Below the pieces are notes generated by a model. That model made no database searches, was not told the DNA's origin, and was given only the letters and a program-made list of their open reading frames with translations. DNA of 64,000 nt from Trichomonas vaginalis G3 (Eukaryota; Parabasalia; Trichomonadida; Trichomonadidae). This document shows, piece by piece, positions 29,751 through 38,914 of the stretch; within the stretch, counting starts at the first letter, position 1, and each line of letters begins with the position of its first letter. Location of the stretch: contig NC_067203.1 of NCBI RefSeq assembly GCF_026262505.1, positions 19,511,411-19,575,410 on the forward strand, in the 5' to 3' direction. Position numbers and translations under genes: made by a program.

Positions 29751-31862
29751 ATGAATTTTTTTGTTTCTTATGGCGATGATTTTTCACCTATTACCAAAGT
29801 TTTCAGACTCACAGGTCAAGATTACATGGTGACATTTAAAAATGTTATTGATAAATTCGCAGAAATCTGTAATTCTAAAGATGGAATTCAATTAAACACA
29901 GAGCAGCTTAAATTATATATTGTTGATAATACATATCCATTCAGAGACCCAATTCCAAAAGAAATAACTAATTTAGAAACTCCAGTCACTCAATTAAATT
30001 TATCTAACTTTGATTTAATACTTTCTGCAGATGTTCCAAAATTAAAACCACCAATGACTCCCACAAATCAAGCAGATCTAGCAAAATTAGACCAATCATC
30101 ATTACAATTCGAAGAATTGATCCAAAAAGGACAAATTTCTCTTGCAACTAAAGATTACCACAATGCATGGACTACGTTCAGACATGCTCGCGTTCTCAGC
30201 GATCAAGATTACAGAGCTTTGTATTATTCAATTAAAGTTTTGATAGCAGCGCATAGATATCCATTAGCAATTGCAAATGCAACAACAGGACTGCAATTAT
30301 TCCCATCAAATCGCGAAATGCACCTTCTTTACGCAAAAATTCATTATAAAATGGAAAAATTTGCTTCTGCGATAGATATGTATCAGTTTTCCCTTCATAA
30401 CTGGGATGTTACGATCCAAGAGAAGCAATCTGTTTATTGCAAAATTGCTAAATGCATGATTGCCCTAGGCCAACTCGGAGAAGCATTAGCTTTAATCGAA
30501 AACGTTACAGATAATGCAAATTGTATTTATACAGTTGCAAATATTTACCTTATTCAAGACAGATTTTACGAAGCTTGCAAAAAAGCGATTTCTTCGTTTT
30601 TCATAACTCCTGATTACAGAAAGATGGAAAAATTCATCTACAATGCCATAATTAACAAGGAAAGAGCCGAAATTTTCTTAAACGAGCTTGGCGATTCAAA
30701 GAATGATCCATCAACTATTTTCTTTTTCGGACACAGCTTGTACAAGTGCGGTGAATTCCAACTTGCCATTGACTACTTCGTGTCTGCGTTAAGTAAATCT
30801 ACAATGGTCTCTTCTATCAGTCTGGCCACATTAAGATGCTTAATTTCAAATTGCGAAAGTGTAGATGTTATTAAGAACTTTGCAAGAAAATTCCTTGAAT
30901 TAAATATAACAAGGAATTTCACTGAAGCTGTAAAACCAATAATAAACAATACTCTTCAAAGTGATGTAGGAAAAAGTGACAACGAAACTCGGGAAACAAA
31001 ACCCATCAAAGAAATCGCTTTTGAGAGCGAAGAACCATCATTTAGGACAGAAGACATTGATGCATTAAGCTTCATCATTACCTTCCAGTTATATATGTTC
31101 CAAAATGGTTACATTTCCCTTTCTGAACAAATATCCAATGCATTATCCCCTCTTATTCTTCCTTTTGACATGACATCCGCTATAGCTGCCCAAGACTCTA
31201 TAACATTTCTTTATCTAACAGCCTTTGCTCCAACAATTCCCCGACCAATTAATTCTGATCTCGAGAAAATCTATGTAATTGGAGATAGAACTATATTGAC
31301 TTTTGCTTACAGGGAAGTAGTTTATCGTGGCTCAAGGCATTTGTTGACTCCTTTGATAGTTGATTATTTATCATTGAGAAGTTTGGATGAAAAGAAACGG
31401 ACTCCACAACATTCACATCTCAGGAAGTATGTCCTTGGATTGCCTAAATCATCAACGGTTCTTTTGTTCTTTGGCGGCGAAGATGTAATCGTTGGTAAAG
31501 TTAAACAATCAATTCGTATGAAATATGATAATATAGAATCGGCTTATCAGGATTATATCAATACTTATACAGTTGTCGCTTCTCAATTGGTTGATCAGAT
31601 CAAAGGAACAGTTTTAGTTCATCCTGTCATTCCAACAGCAACTGCAGTAGTCCAACAAGCATTGATATTTAACCAAATGCTTAAAGAAAAGATCAATGGA
31701 ATTGCTGAAGTTAAGAAATCTCTTCATTTCTTAGATACGATCCAATTGTTCATGAAAGAGGATATGACAAGTATCAAACCAGAGTTTAACTACCAAGATA
31801 GCTTAATTACCCCTGAATATATCAATACTTTGTCTAATTATTTATCAGAAAATTTCAAATAA
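29751..31862 (+). CDS. TPR protein with SGNH-hydrolase-like C-terminal domain
   Basis: A 703-residue soluble protein. The first 100 residues form a beta-rich domain of unknown type. Residues about 118-400 are TPR repeats (for example ATKDYHNAWTTFRHARVLSD and NREMHLLYAKIHYKMEKFASAI). The C-terminal 190 residues have the order of blocks of a SGNH/GDSL hydrolase: block I YVIGDRTIL, then STVLLFFGGEDVIVGKV, then VLVHPVIPTATAVVQQALIFN and LHFLDTIQLF near the end. In active members block I reads GDS; here the Ser position is Arg, so catalysis is unlikely and the domain may only bind ligand. The fold call is by motif order, not by strong identity. ATG 29751 is directly downstream of an AAAAGTGACA motif. 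Confidence 0.6.
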   Translation: MNFFVSYGDDFSPITKVFRLTGQDYMVTFKNVIDKFAEICNSKDGIQLNTEQLKLYIVDNTYPFRDPIPKEITNLETPVTQLNLSNFDLILSADVPKLKPPMTPTNQADLAKLDQSSLQFEELIQKGQISLATKDYHNAWTTFRHARVLSDQDYRALYYSIKVLIAAHRYPLAIANATTGLQLFPSNREMHLLYAKIHYKMEKFASAIDMYQFSLHNWDVTIQEKQSVYCKIAKCMIALGQLGEALALIENVTDNANCIYTVANIYLIQDRFYEACKKAISSFFITPDYRKMEKFIYNAIINKERAEIFLNELGDSKNDPSTIFFFGHSLYKCGEFQLAIDYFVSALSKSTMVSSISLATLRCLISNCESVDVIKNFARKFLELNITRNFTEAVKPIINNTLQSDVGKSDNETRETKPIKEIAFESEEPSFRTEDIDALSFIITFQLYMFQNGYISLSEQISNALSPLILPFDMTSAIAAQDSITFLYLTAFAPTIPRPINSDLEKIYVIGDRTILTFAYREVVYRGSRHLLTPLIVDYLSLRSLDEKKRTPQHSHLRKYVLGLPKSSTVLLFFGGEDVIVGKVKQSIRMKYDNIESAYQDYINTYTVVASQLVDQIKGTVLVHPVIPTATAVVQQALIFNQMLKEKINGIAEVKKSLHFLDTIQLFMKEDMTSIKPEFNYQDSLITPEYINTLSNYLSENFK

Positions 31863-32085
31863 GTTAATAGCATTTCTTTTGTATTTTTATTAGTATATAG
31901 ATGTAAAATTTTGATATTATGTTATCTAATCTAGTTTACTCACAATTTTTTAAATATTGATTTTTTATTAAAACAAATTCAACTTGAATTTGACTTGCAA
32001 TCAATAGAGTAATATCTTTACATACAGTTATGCATTTATTAGAATAAATAACAAAATTAATATAAAATCATAAAAAGGTTATGAG

Positions 32086-32421
32086 CTAGTTAATTGATAT
32101 TTGCTCGTATTTATAAGCAGGAACGACAATTTCGAATTTTTGAAGCTGAAGTTCGTTAATATCTTTTGAGGTTGTTGGTATTTTTGGTAATGTTTTTGGA
32201 TTTTTCAATAGTTTTCCTTTTTCATCAATTAGCCTGTCTAATTCAACCCGAAATTGTGCGTATTGCATTTTTCTTTTCTTGACCAATTCTCCTTCTTTAA
32301 CTAATTCATCATATTGATTCTTTAAACTTTGGAGGTATCTTGTCGATTGGTTTATATTCCCATTTGGATCATCTTCTGTGGATGAACTTTCTTCTTCGCT
32401 TCCACTTGATGATTTAGACAT
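32086..32421 (-). CDS. Small acidic/coiled-coil protein, unknown
   Basis: A 111-residue protein starting at ATG 32421. The N-terminus is Ser/Glu-rich (SKSSSGSEEESSSTEDD), followed by a coiled coil of about 45 residues (TRYLQSLKNQYDELVKEG and onward) and a short Pro/Thr/Lys-rich link before a hydrophobic end. I do not recognise a family; such a layout occurs in complex subunits such as Mediator or axonemal adaptors. It shares a 207-base upstream region with a divergently transcribed Rab gene. Two AAAGTGACA-type motifs in opposite orientation (32433-32443 and 32452-32462) lie in that region, and a TCATTGATG initiator-like sequence is at the start. Confidence 0.6.
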   Translation of the reverse strand: MSKSSSGSEEESSSTEDDPNGNINQSTRYLQSLKNQYDELVKEGELVKKRKMQYAQFRVELDRLIDEKGKLLKNPKTLPKIPTTSKDINELQLQKFEIVVPAYKYEQISIN

Positions 32422-32628
32422 CAATGATACTTGAAAAGTGACAGTTTAATATTTGTCACTTTACAAACCTTAATGCGTCAGAAAAAAATTTGAAATGGAT
32501 TATTCTCAAATCATTTGAATAAAAATTCGGAAACAATAATAAAAATTAAATGGAAAAAACAGCATATTTTCAATATACAGCATTTTCAATTTAAGATTTT
32601 GTATTGTATCAAAAATTTATTCTTCAAA

Positions 32629-33225
32629 ATGACTCCAAATAAATCTATTAAAGTTGTGCTTTTAGGCGATTCATCATGCGGAAAAACTTCATTAATTAAA
32701 GCATGGATGCTCGAAGATAATCCAACGAAGACGTTAGCAACTGTTGGCGCATCTTTTAGAAGACAATTTGTTGACATCGATGATATACAATACTGTATTG
32801 ATATTTGGGATACAGCTGGTGATGAAAAATACTCATCAACAATTCCTCTATATTGTAGGAGTGCTTTTGGAGCATTTATAGTTTTTGACGTTACTAGACC
32901 AGAGACTTTTAATAGTGTTTCAAAGTGGATTGAGATTCTGAAACAATCTGCAGGTGATGTTCCCTATATACTAATTGGAAATAAGGCTGATCTTGTAGAT
33001 CGTATTATAGTTACACAAGAACAAGCTAATGAATATGCATCAACATTGAAAGTTGACTATTTTGACACAAGTGCGCTAACAGGACTCAATGTTGAAGATG
33101 CTTTCAGTGCTCTTGCAATGGCCGCTGTTCAAGCTTCTAAAGAAGACGTTCAGAGGTCAACCACACAAGATCTTGTAACCCAAGATCTAACAAAGAAGCA
33201 GAATAACAAATCAGGTTGTTGTTAA
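32629..33225 (+). CDS. Rab-family small GTPase with altered G3 motif
   Basis: A 198-residue Rab. G1 is LLGDSSCGKTS, G3 is WDTAGDEKYSS, G4 is GNKADL, G5 is TSAL, and the C-terminus KSGCC gives a double-cysteine prenylation site, so it acts on membranes in vesicle traffic. The G3 Gln that helps GTP hydrolysis in almost all Rabs is Asp here (DTAGDE), which in relatives lowers intrinsic hydrolysis. I chose ATG 32629 (MTPNKSIKVV) because the frame upstream is AT-rich and non-Rab, and because TTCAAAATG matches a local start context. Closest to the Rab1/Rab5-like bulk; the subfamily is not clear. Divergent from the small coiled-coil gene. Confidence 0.88.
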   Translation: MTPNKSIKVVLLGDSSCGKTSLIKAWMLEDNPTKTLATVGASFRRQFVDIDDIQYCIDIWDTAGDEKYSSTIPLYCRSAFGAFIVFDVTRPETFNSVSKWIEILKQSAGDVPYILIGNKADLVDRIIVTQEQANEYASTLKVDYFDTSALTGLNVEDAFSALAMAAVQASKEDVQRSTTQDLVTQDLTKKQNNKSGCC

Positions 33226-33731
33226 TATATTTAATTTTCCTTTCGTTATATATCTATTGCTTTATATTAAAACTATTCAATTTTGTTTTTTATTGTTATA
33301 TATTGAATTAATAGTTTTCTTTTGATTATCAAATTTAGAGATATTTCTTCAAAATAAAGCGTTGATTTGGGATTCATCTTAAATTTTATGAGGGAATTTA
33401 TCATCACATTACTAATAAGTATATGACAACAAATTGTTCTCTCCAAAATATTAAATCATGACCATAGATGATGAGCACCTCATAACTATTATATAACACA
33501 CAGTTTCAACAAACCAGTTAGAATCATCCCATTTTCGTAATGTTTCAAAACTCCCGATTGCAATAATGAATTCACCGATCGTAGGAAACACATCAAAGCT
33601 CATTGATAAGCATGGTCTGCATTTCCTTTTATTCTTGATATTAGTTATGATCTGAATGGTAAATTCTGAAGGATTTGCTCCCTAAAAAACGATAAGATGA
33701 AAATTTATTGTTGAGGGAAAAAAAATTGTAA
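33226..33731. other. Intergenic stretch with a possible gene fragment
   Basis: On the complement, 33451-33681 is an open stretch of about 76 codons without a proper start (GANPSEFTIQIITNIKN and onward, then IGEFIIAIGSFETLRKWDD) that looks more protein-like than chance but matches no family I know. The plus strand is open over part of it as well. ATAACACACAG at 33490-33500 resembles the trichomonad 3' splice consensus, but no matching GTAYGT donor is present. Best read as a decayed gene fragment. Confidence 0.3.
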
Positions 33732-35000
33732 ATGATTTCTCCATTTCCATTGATATCGGTAACACAACAAGTTCCTGACGATGTCATGGAGTGTGTAGTT
33801 ATCATTCAAAAACATTTGTTTCAGTCAGTTCAATTGAAAGATCCAACTATTTGCGCATATGCGTTTCAATATTTCATCAAAACAGTCAAATCATGCTCTA
33901 TCGACCCGATAAATATAGTTATCCGTGCTATTGCAGCACTTCATTTAGCTTCAAAAGTCTGCGAAGAAGCAAAATTACTTAGTCGAATAGTTTACGCTCT
34001 AGAAGACTGCAAACTTAAGGAAAATCTCATTTCTTACTTCAACCGTCTTGGAATATACCAACAAATCTTAGATATGGACCCTCAAGTTTTGATTGAATAT
34101 TCAAAAATTGCAGAACTCGACATCATTCAAGACCTTGAGTTTGATTTTTCTATTGATCTCCCTTACAATTATATCAAAGACTTCACCAATACAGTTATTC
34201 ATTGGCATTTAAACAAAGAAAATGAATATTATACCAAAATCATTGACGAAACATATAAAACATCACTTATCTTCTTAAATGATTTACAGATGTCATACGT
34301 ATTCTACAAATTTCCTCCTAAAGTTATTGCACAAACAGCTTTACGCTTATCATTCCATCTTTTACATCTTACACTTCCAGATTTCCGCAATACTCGATGG
34401 TACTCACTTCTTACACCAGAATATCCCATACCATTGCTTGACCAATGCACAGATTTATCATATAATTATTTTGTTAAGCGTGGCCTTGACTTTGCAACTC
34501 GTAAGAAGCATATTTTCCCGAAGAACTTGCTTATGGAATGGAATGCCCTACCTATTGTCAATCAAATATCAGCAGAACCTCTTTGTCCTCCTCCTCCGTT
34601 GAATTTGTTGATAAATTTTACATCATTACACGACGAATTTTCATCTATTTGGTCCGACCATGTTCCCACAATTCCTCCTCCATTGCACAGCGAACTTGAA
34701 TCCAGTTACAAGGCGTTTTCACAGAATGAATCTAAATCATACCGATCTCCATCAGTTAAGATCACAAAGATCACTAAATTCGGTATAGAACACAAGAGAA
34801 TCACATTGTGTCCTCAAAATCGAGAGAACATTTCAAATATTCCAACTGCGAGTTTGTTTGTCAACAACGAGGACCTTCTTAACAAAGACCAGGGACAGAT
34901 CCATGTACAGAAAGATAAAGTCCAGCCTCCAAAAACGAACTATTCGAGTGAAGTTTCTACTCCAACCGAATTTACAGATTTTCTTCAGAACCACAGATAG
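33732..35000 (+). CDS. Cyclin (C/K/L/T-like, transcriptional type)
   Basis: A 422-residue cyclin. The N-terminal cyclin box (about residues 15-120) has the helix-1 AFQYFIKTVKS region and the signature VIRAIAALHLASKVCEE, followed by DLEFDFSIDLPYNYIKDF, which matches the LxFDLxVxLPxxYI step seen in cyclins C, K, L and T. A second, weaker box follows (FPPKVIAQTALRLSFHLL). The C-terminal 170 residues are Pro/Ser/Asn-rich and probably disordered. Such cyclins partner CDK8-12-type kinases that act on RNA polymerase II. Nothing here identifies the exact partner. The ATG at 33732 is the first in frame. Confidence 0.78.
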   Translation: MISPFPLISVTQQVPDDVMECVVIIQKHLFQSVQLKDPTICAYAFQYFIKTVKSCSIDPINIVIRAIAALHLASKVCEEAKLLSRIVYALEDCKLKENLISYFNRLGIYQQILDMDPQVLIEYSKIAELDIIQDLEFDFSIDLPYNYIKDFTNTVIHWHLNKENEYYTKIIDETYKTSLIFLNDLQMSYVFYKFPPKVIAQTALRLSFHLLHLTLPDFRNTRWYSLLTPEYPIPLLDQCTDLSYNYFVKRGLDFATRKKHIFPKNLLMEWNALPIVNQISAEPLCPPPPLNLLINFTSLHDEFSSIWSDHVPTIPPPLHSELESSYKAFSQNESKSYRSPSVKITKITKFGIEHKRITLCPQNRENISNIPTASLFVNNEDLLNKDQGQIHVQKDKVQPPKTNYSSEVSTPTEFTDFLQNHR

Positions 35001-35441
35001 AAATTTCATATGAATCTCTTTTCATTTACTTGTTTTTGCGGATTTTTTTTTAATTCATCATCATGATTTTATTGTTTAATAAATGTTATGTGTTTATTGT
35101 TTTTTTAAATCATCGTTGTTTATCTCTGAGATATTAAATACCCTTACATGCCAGGTATATCCAAAAAAATACATGTCTCCATAATCTTTGTTATATATGA
35201 TTCCGTTGCTACCGTTGTGGTAGATTCTTTACATAATACCCTACCTATCTCCCATTTGATACAGCAAGTCAAACTCCTTCCATGTTGGCTAAAAGATTTG
35301 ATGAATTGTCAATATTTCCTATTACTGCTTGTCGTTGCAGCATATACTTTAATAAGCTAATAAGCATTCTATAAAATTGATCATTTTGTTCTCAAACATT
35401 TTGGCGGGACTCTAGCGGTTGAAATTTACGACGATTAAAAA
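35001..35441. other. Myb promoter region, no other gene
   Basis: About 440 bases. A short open stretch near 35148-35360 has no coding character I trust. TTTTGGCGGGAC at 35398-35409, 33 bases from the Myb ATG, is a near-perfect E2F-type site and matches the GGCGGG elements in the histone promoter. Confidence 0.55.
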
Positions 35442-35981
35442 ATGACTGGATATGAAAAAGGTCCAGTTATCCCTCCACATGATATGCAGAACAACATGGA
35501 ACCAATAAACACACTTCCTGGCATCCCCGAATATCCAATGGAGTACAATCCTCAGTCTGTACAAGTGAATTTAAAAGCTGCAAAAAAGCAAAAATTCACA
35601 CCAGAAGAAGATGAAATGCTCAAGCGTGCTGTCGCTCAACATGGAAGCGATTGGAAAATGATTGCTGCTACTTTTCCAAATAGAAATGCGAGACAATGCC
35701 GTGACCGTTGGAAAAATTACTTAGCACCTTCAATTTCTCATACTCCATGGACAGCTGAAGAAGATGCTTTACTTGTACAAAAAATTCAAGAATATGGTAG
35801 GCAATGGGCAATCATTGCAAAGTTTTTCCCTGGAAGAACAGATATTCATATCAAGAATAGATGGGTTACAATTTCAAATAAGCTTGGAATACCTCAAACT
35901 CAACAAATGCAGGTTGATCCAAACGAGATTATACCGGGCGTAACCATTATTGATAATATGATGAAGCAAGAATCACAATAA
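35442..35981 (+). CDS. R2R3 Myb-type transcription factor
   Basis: A 179-residue nuclear DNA-binding protein with two Myb repeats. R2: FTPEEDEMLKRAVAQHGSDW, then ARQCRDRWKNYL. R3: WTAEEDALLVQKIQEYGRQW, then DIHIKNRWVTI. The three spaced aromatic residues are kept in each repeat. The short Pro/Met-rich N-terminus and the small size match the trichomonad Myb group (tvMyb1-3) that binds promoter elements of iron-regulated and other genes. It has an E2F-like site in its own promoter and lies two genes from a cyclin and 7 kb from the histone pair. Targets cannot be told from the sequence. Confidence 0.92.
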   Translation: MTGYEKGPVIPPHDMQNNMEPINTLPGIPEYPMEYNPQSVQVNLKAAKKQKFTPEEDEMLKRAVAQHGSDWKMIAATFPNRNARQCRDRWKNYLAPSISHTPWTAEEDALLVQKIQEYGRQWAIIAKFFPGRTDIHIKNRWVTISNKLGIPQTQQMQVDPNEIIPGVTIIDNMMKQESQ

Positions 35982-36152
35982 ACTGTATTTTTTTGGAGCT
36001 TTTAGAAAAAAATTTTAATTTTACAATTTAATTTTTTTGAGTCTTTTATTCATAATATTCCGCATTTTTATTTATTTCATATAAAATGAAACGCTGGAAA
36101 GTTTCATTGGTAGTAAATAAAGAACTGCAAAATATTTTATTTATAAAAAAGA

Positions 36153-36740
36153 TTAGCAAGCGCAACCTTTGTCTTTCTTCTTATCTTCCTTAATATCAAT
36201 GCCACCTTCCTGACCATTTTCAGAAACAGCATTGTCCTTTAACATCTTGGAGATTGTCATATCGAACAATTGGTTAATACCAGTGCCGGATGAAGCGCTA
36301 GTCTCGCAATAAAGAGCACCATTGGCAGCTGCTAAATCTTTAGCACTAGAATCATGAATGACTCTGTCATCATACAAATCAGCCTTATTGCCGCAAATCA
36401 TTATAACTGATGAATTTTTGAGGTTCTTCTTTAATTCTCCAACCCAATAGTCGACTGATTCGTATGATGGCTGGTTTGTGACGTCGTAGACAATGATGGC
36501 AATATTAGCACTACGATAATACATTGGTGCTAAGCCACGATAAACTTCCTGGCCGGCAGTATCCCAAATTCTGAGCTCAAGATTATGGCCTTCGACGACA
36601 ACGTTCTTTGTAACAAAAGCTGCGCCGATTGTTGGCTTGAGAGACTCAGAGTATTTACCAGTCATGAATCTGTTGATAATTGATGTTTTTCCGACGCCAC
36701 TATCGCCAAGCAGAACGACCTTTACAACTTCTGGATTCAT
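36153..36740 (-). CDS. Rab5/Rab22-like small GTPase
   Basis: A 195-residue Rab. G1 LLGDSGVGKTS, effector region KPTIGAAFVTK, G3 IWDTAGQEVYRGLAPMYYRS, G4 GNKADL, G5 ETSAS, and C-terminal GCAC for double geranylgeranylation. The switch region GLAPMYYR and the IGAAF effector loop place it with the endosomal Rab5/21/22 group, which control early endosome fusion and endocytic sorting. The Gln of G3 is present, unlike the Rab at 32629. The start MNPEVV is the only candidate ATG. Confidence 0.92.
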   Translation of the reverse strand: MNPEVVKVVLLGDSGVGKTSIINRFMTGKYSESLKPTIGAAFVTKNVVVEGHNLELRIWDTAGQEVYRGLAPMYYRSANIAIIVYDVTNQPSYESVDYWVGELKKNLKNSSVIMICGNKADLYDDRVIHDSSAKDLAAANGALYCETSASSGTGINQLFDMTISKMLKDNAVSENGQEGGIDIKEDKKKDKGCAC

Positions 36741-36892
36741 TAGCCTAAAGTAATTGAATAAAAATTCATAAAAAACCGCAAACCAGAAAATCCGTCAGAT
36801 CGAAGATTTTGTTTTTATCAAGTCAGCATAAATATGAACAATAAATTTCAGAAGGATTATTCGGTTCGTAGTTTATAAAGTTGTCAAATTTA

Positions 36893-38162
36893 CCCAGATT
36901 TTCCTTACTTTTACCACCCCTCTAAAGCTGGGGACACCGCCTATCGTTGGGAGTAGCTATTAAATAGAACCACCAAGGGTATTTTTCGAACTGCTTGTGT
37001 AGTGTAGTGGAAACATCCGAAATAATGATTTATTATGCCAAGGTTTGATTCCCATTTAGCCAATTTTTTTCTTTTTTGGATCATGAATTTTTTTTTGGGT
37101 CACTATAAGATTTGTTTCATGTTCTAAATCTGCTGCATATGTAATCTATTTTTATTTACCTATTTTTTAAAAATCTATTGGATTGCCAAATTTGAATATA
37201 TTTAAAATCATAAAAATCCAAAAAAACTATAAATATATGTTTTATGCATAGTGCCGATACTCAAATATCAGATTACTTAGATCCATGAATAATATCCGAA
37301 TTTTTTTTCTTAAAATTAAACTTCAAAACTTCTTGCAATCTTATTCTTCATCAATTCTAAATTTTTAAAACCATTTTTTAAAATAATTTTGCGTAAATTT
37401 TATTCTCATGTTGTTTTAATCGAAAATTGATACATTTTCAAAAAAATAATATTGACTTATGAAATTCATTTTTAAGGTGAAATAGTATTGTTTTTATTAA
37501 AGTATATGAATAATATATAAAAAATTAATGAATAATATAAGCAGATTTTTAGTTTACAAAACAAATATGAGCAATGCAATTTCAAACTTTTGCTGGCAAT
37601 TTCGATATTGCTCAAGTTTGTAGTATTTGTGATAACTATAACATCAGCTTAATCAAAATTCGATTTTTCTTATGAGTTATTGAGAAAATTTGATTGCAAT
37701 GAGAAGGATTTCGACGTTTTTGATAAACTAAGAGCTGAGCTTTAGGGGTTCAGTTCATTTATGGCTGTAGTTTGATGCGTAGATCTCTTTTTTATTGTAA
37801 ATTCTTTCAGCATGGAGATCGAGAATGAATCTTTTGAGAACTTTATGATTTTTTACACCCGTAAAGAGGTCCTTCGAGGAAAGATAGTCCAGACTACATG
37901 AAGATGTGGGTTAACCAAAAAAATCCGATGGTTTCCCCATATTCATGTAGATCTTCGAAAAAATGAGCACCAAAAAAGCCAAAAAAATAGGCTTTTTATT
38001 GGATTTGTACACTAGATCAATAACCTATTTAGGATCTGACACTCTTTTTAGCCAGAGATATGAGGTCCTTTCTAGGAAAACGATCTATTCATCCATAAAA
38101 AAATGAATTATCGTTTTCCCCAGAAATTACATGGGGAGTGGTAAAAGTAAGGAAAATCTGGG
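36893..38162. mobile_element. TA-flanked non-coding inverted-repeat element
   Basis: CCCAGATTTTCCTTACTTTT at 36893-36912 is matched on the complement at 38143-38162, and the inverted match goes on to about 28 bases with one difference. TA flanks both ends (36891-36892 and 38163-38164), as for Tc1/mariner-type insertion. No transposase is encoded in 1,270 bases, so it is non-autonomous. The right half has further foldbacks, for example CTACATGAAGATGTGGG against CCCCATATTCATGTAG near 37895-37950, and GGAAAACGAT against ATCGTTTTCC near 38075-38120. The right end lies ten bases from Polinton 1. A tRNA-like sequence is inside. Confidence 0.75.
36993..37061 (+). pseudogene. tRNA-like remnant with Pol III boxes
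   Basis: The sequence carries an A-box-like TGTAGTGTAGTGG and a B-box GGTTTGATTCC (37042-37052), spaced as in a tRNA, and is followed by T7 then T6. The anticodon arm and acceptor stem do not pair well, so it is not a working tRNA. It could be a tRNA pseudogene or a Pol III promoter for a SINE-like transcript. Confidence 0.35.
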
Positions 38163-38325
38163 TACTATCATTAGTAGTAGGATATGATGGATTTAGTGAC
38201 TTTTTTTGTTACATCTATATATAGACGATGCATTAAAATATATTTATTTATAAATCATTAAAAAAATTAACATTAATTTTAAAATAATTTATTTTTTTAT
38301 CTTTTATAAAAGAAGCTATATATAG

Positions 38326-38889
38326 ATGATGTCAGATATTCCGCGATTAATTAAACATTGTTTAAATCCTGAATGGGTTAAACTTCAATTTAAAAATGAA
38401 GATTGTGAATTATTAAATGAATATGAAAGCCAAAATAAGCTAATGAGGTATAAATATAATGATAAAGAATATTTAATTTCATGGAATCAATGGAGTCATA
38501 ATCAAAGACCTCATAAACGAGAAGAAGAAATTGAAAATAATGAAATGGAAATCATTGATGACATTAAAGAGGATGGAATTCCTAAATTTTGTAGAAAAAC
38601 CTTTAGAACTAAGTTAGGAGCATATAAACGTAGAGTATTAAATCCTGAATATCTTAAACATCAATTTAAAAAGGAAGACTGTGAATTATTAAACGCTAAT
38701 GAATATGAAAATGCTAAATCAAAACTGAGATATAAATATATTGGAAGTGATGAAAGGTGTAAAGACAAAGATAAAGTTTATTCAGTTTCATATAATAACT
38801 GGCACACGTTGGGGATAAGAAAACATTTAGGAGATTATAGGAAATGTTCTGAATTCTTTAAATCTAGTATGTACGAGAGAATAAAATAA
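38326..38889 (+). CDS. Polinton TIR-encoded two-repeat protein
   Basis: A 187-residue basic protein made of two diverged copies of a module of about 60-70 residues: LNPEWVKLQFKNEDCELLN ... KYNDKEYLISWNQW, and LNPEYLKHQFKKEDCELLN ... KVYSVSYNNWH. I know no family name. Conserved Trp, Cys and aromatic residues and high charge suggest a nucleic-acid-binding fold. It lies 153 bases inside the Polinton end, in a place suited to binding the terminus. A copy with the same sequence but for one residue is in Polinton 2 (58682-59245), and a remnant lies in the right end of Polinton 1. Confidence 0.75.
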   Translation: MMSDIPRLIKHCLNPEWVKLQFKNEDCELLNEYESQNKLMRYKYNDKEYLISWNQWSHNQRPHKREEEIENNEMEIIDDIKEDGIPKFCRKTFRTKLGAYKRRVLNPEYLKHQFKKEDCELLNANEYENAKSKLRYKYIGSDERCKDKDKVYSVSYNNWHTLGIRKHLGDYRKCSEFFKSSMYERIK

Positions 38890-38914
38890 ATCAGATATAA
38901 TTATTTTCATGAAT

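Noticed and set aside
33487-33500. Trichomonad-type 3' splice site (ATAACACACAG)
   Set aside because: No matching donor within the usual 60-200 bases and no coding exon on either side.
35148-35360. Possible 70-codon gene upstream of Myb
   Set aside because: Hydrophobic, low-information product in a likely promoter region; nothing supports translation.
36993-37061. Functional tRNA gene
   Set aside because: Acceptor and anticodon stems do not pair and the anticodon loop is irregular; kept as a tRNA-like remnant.
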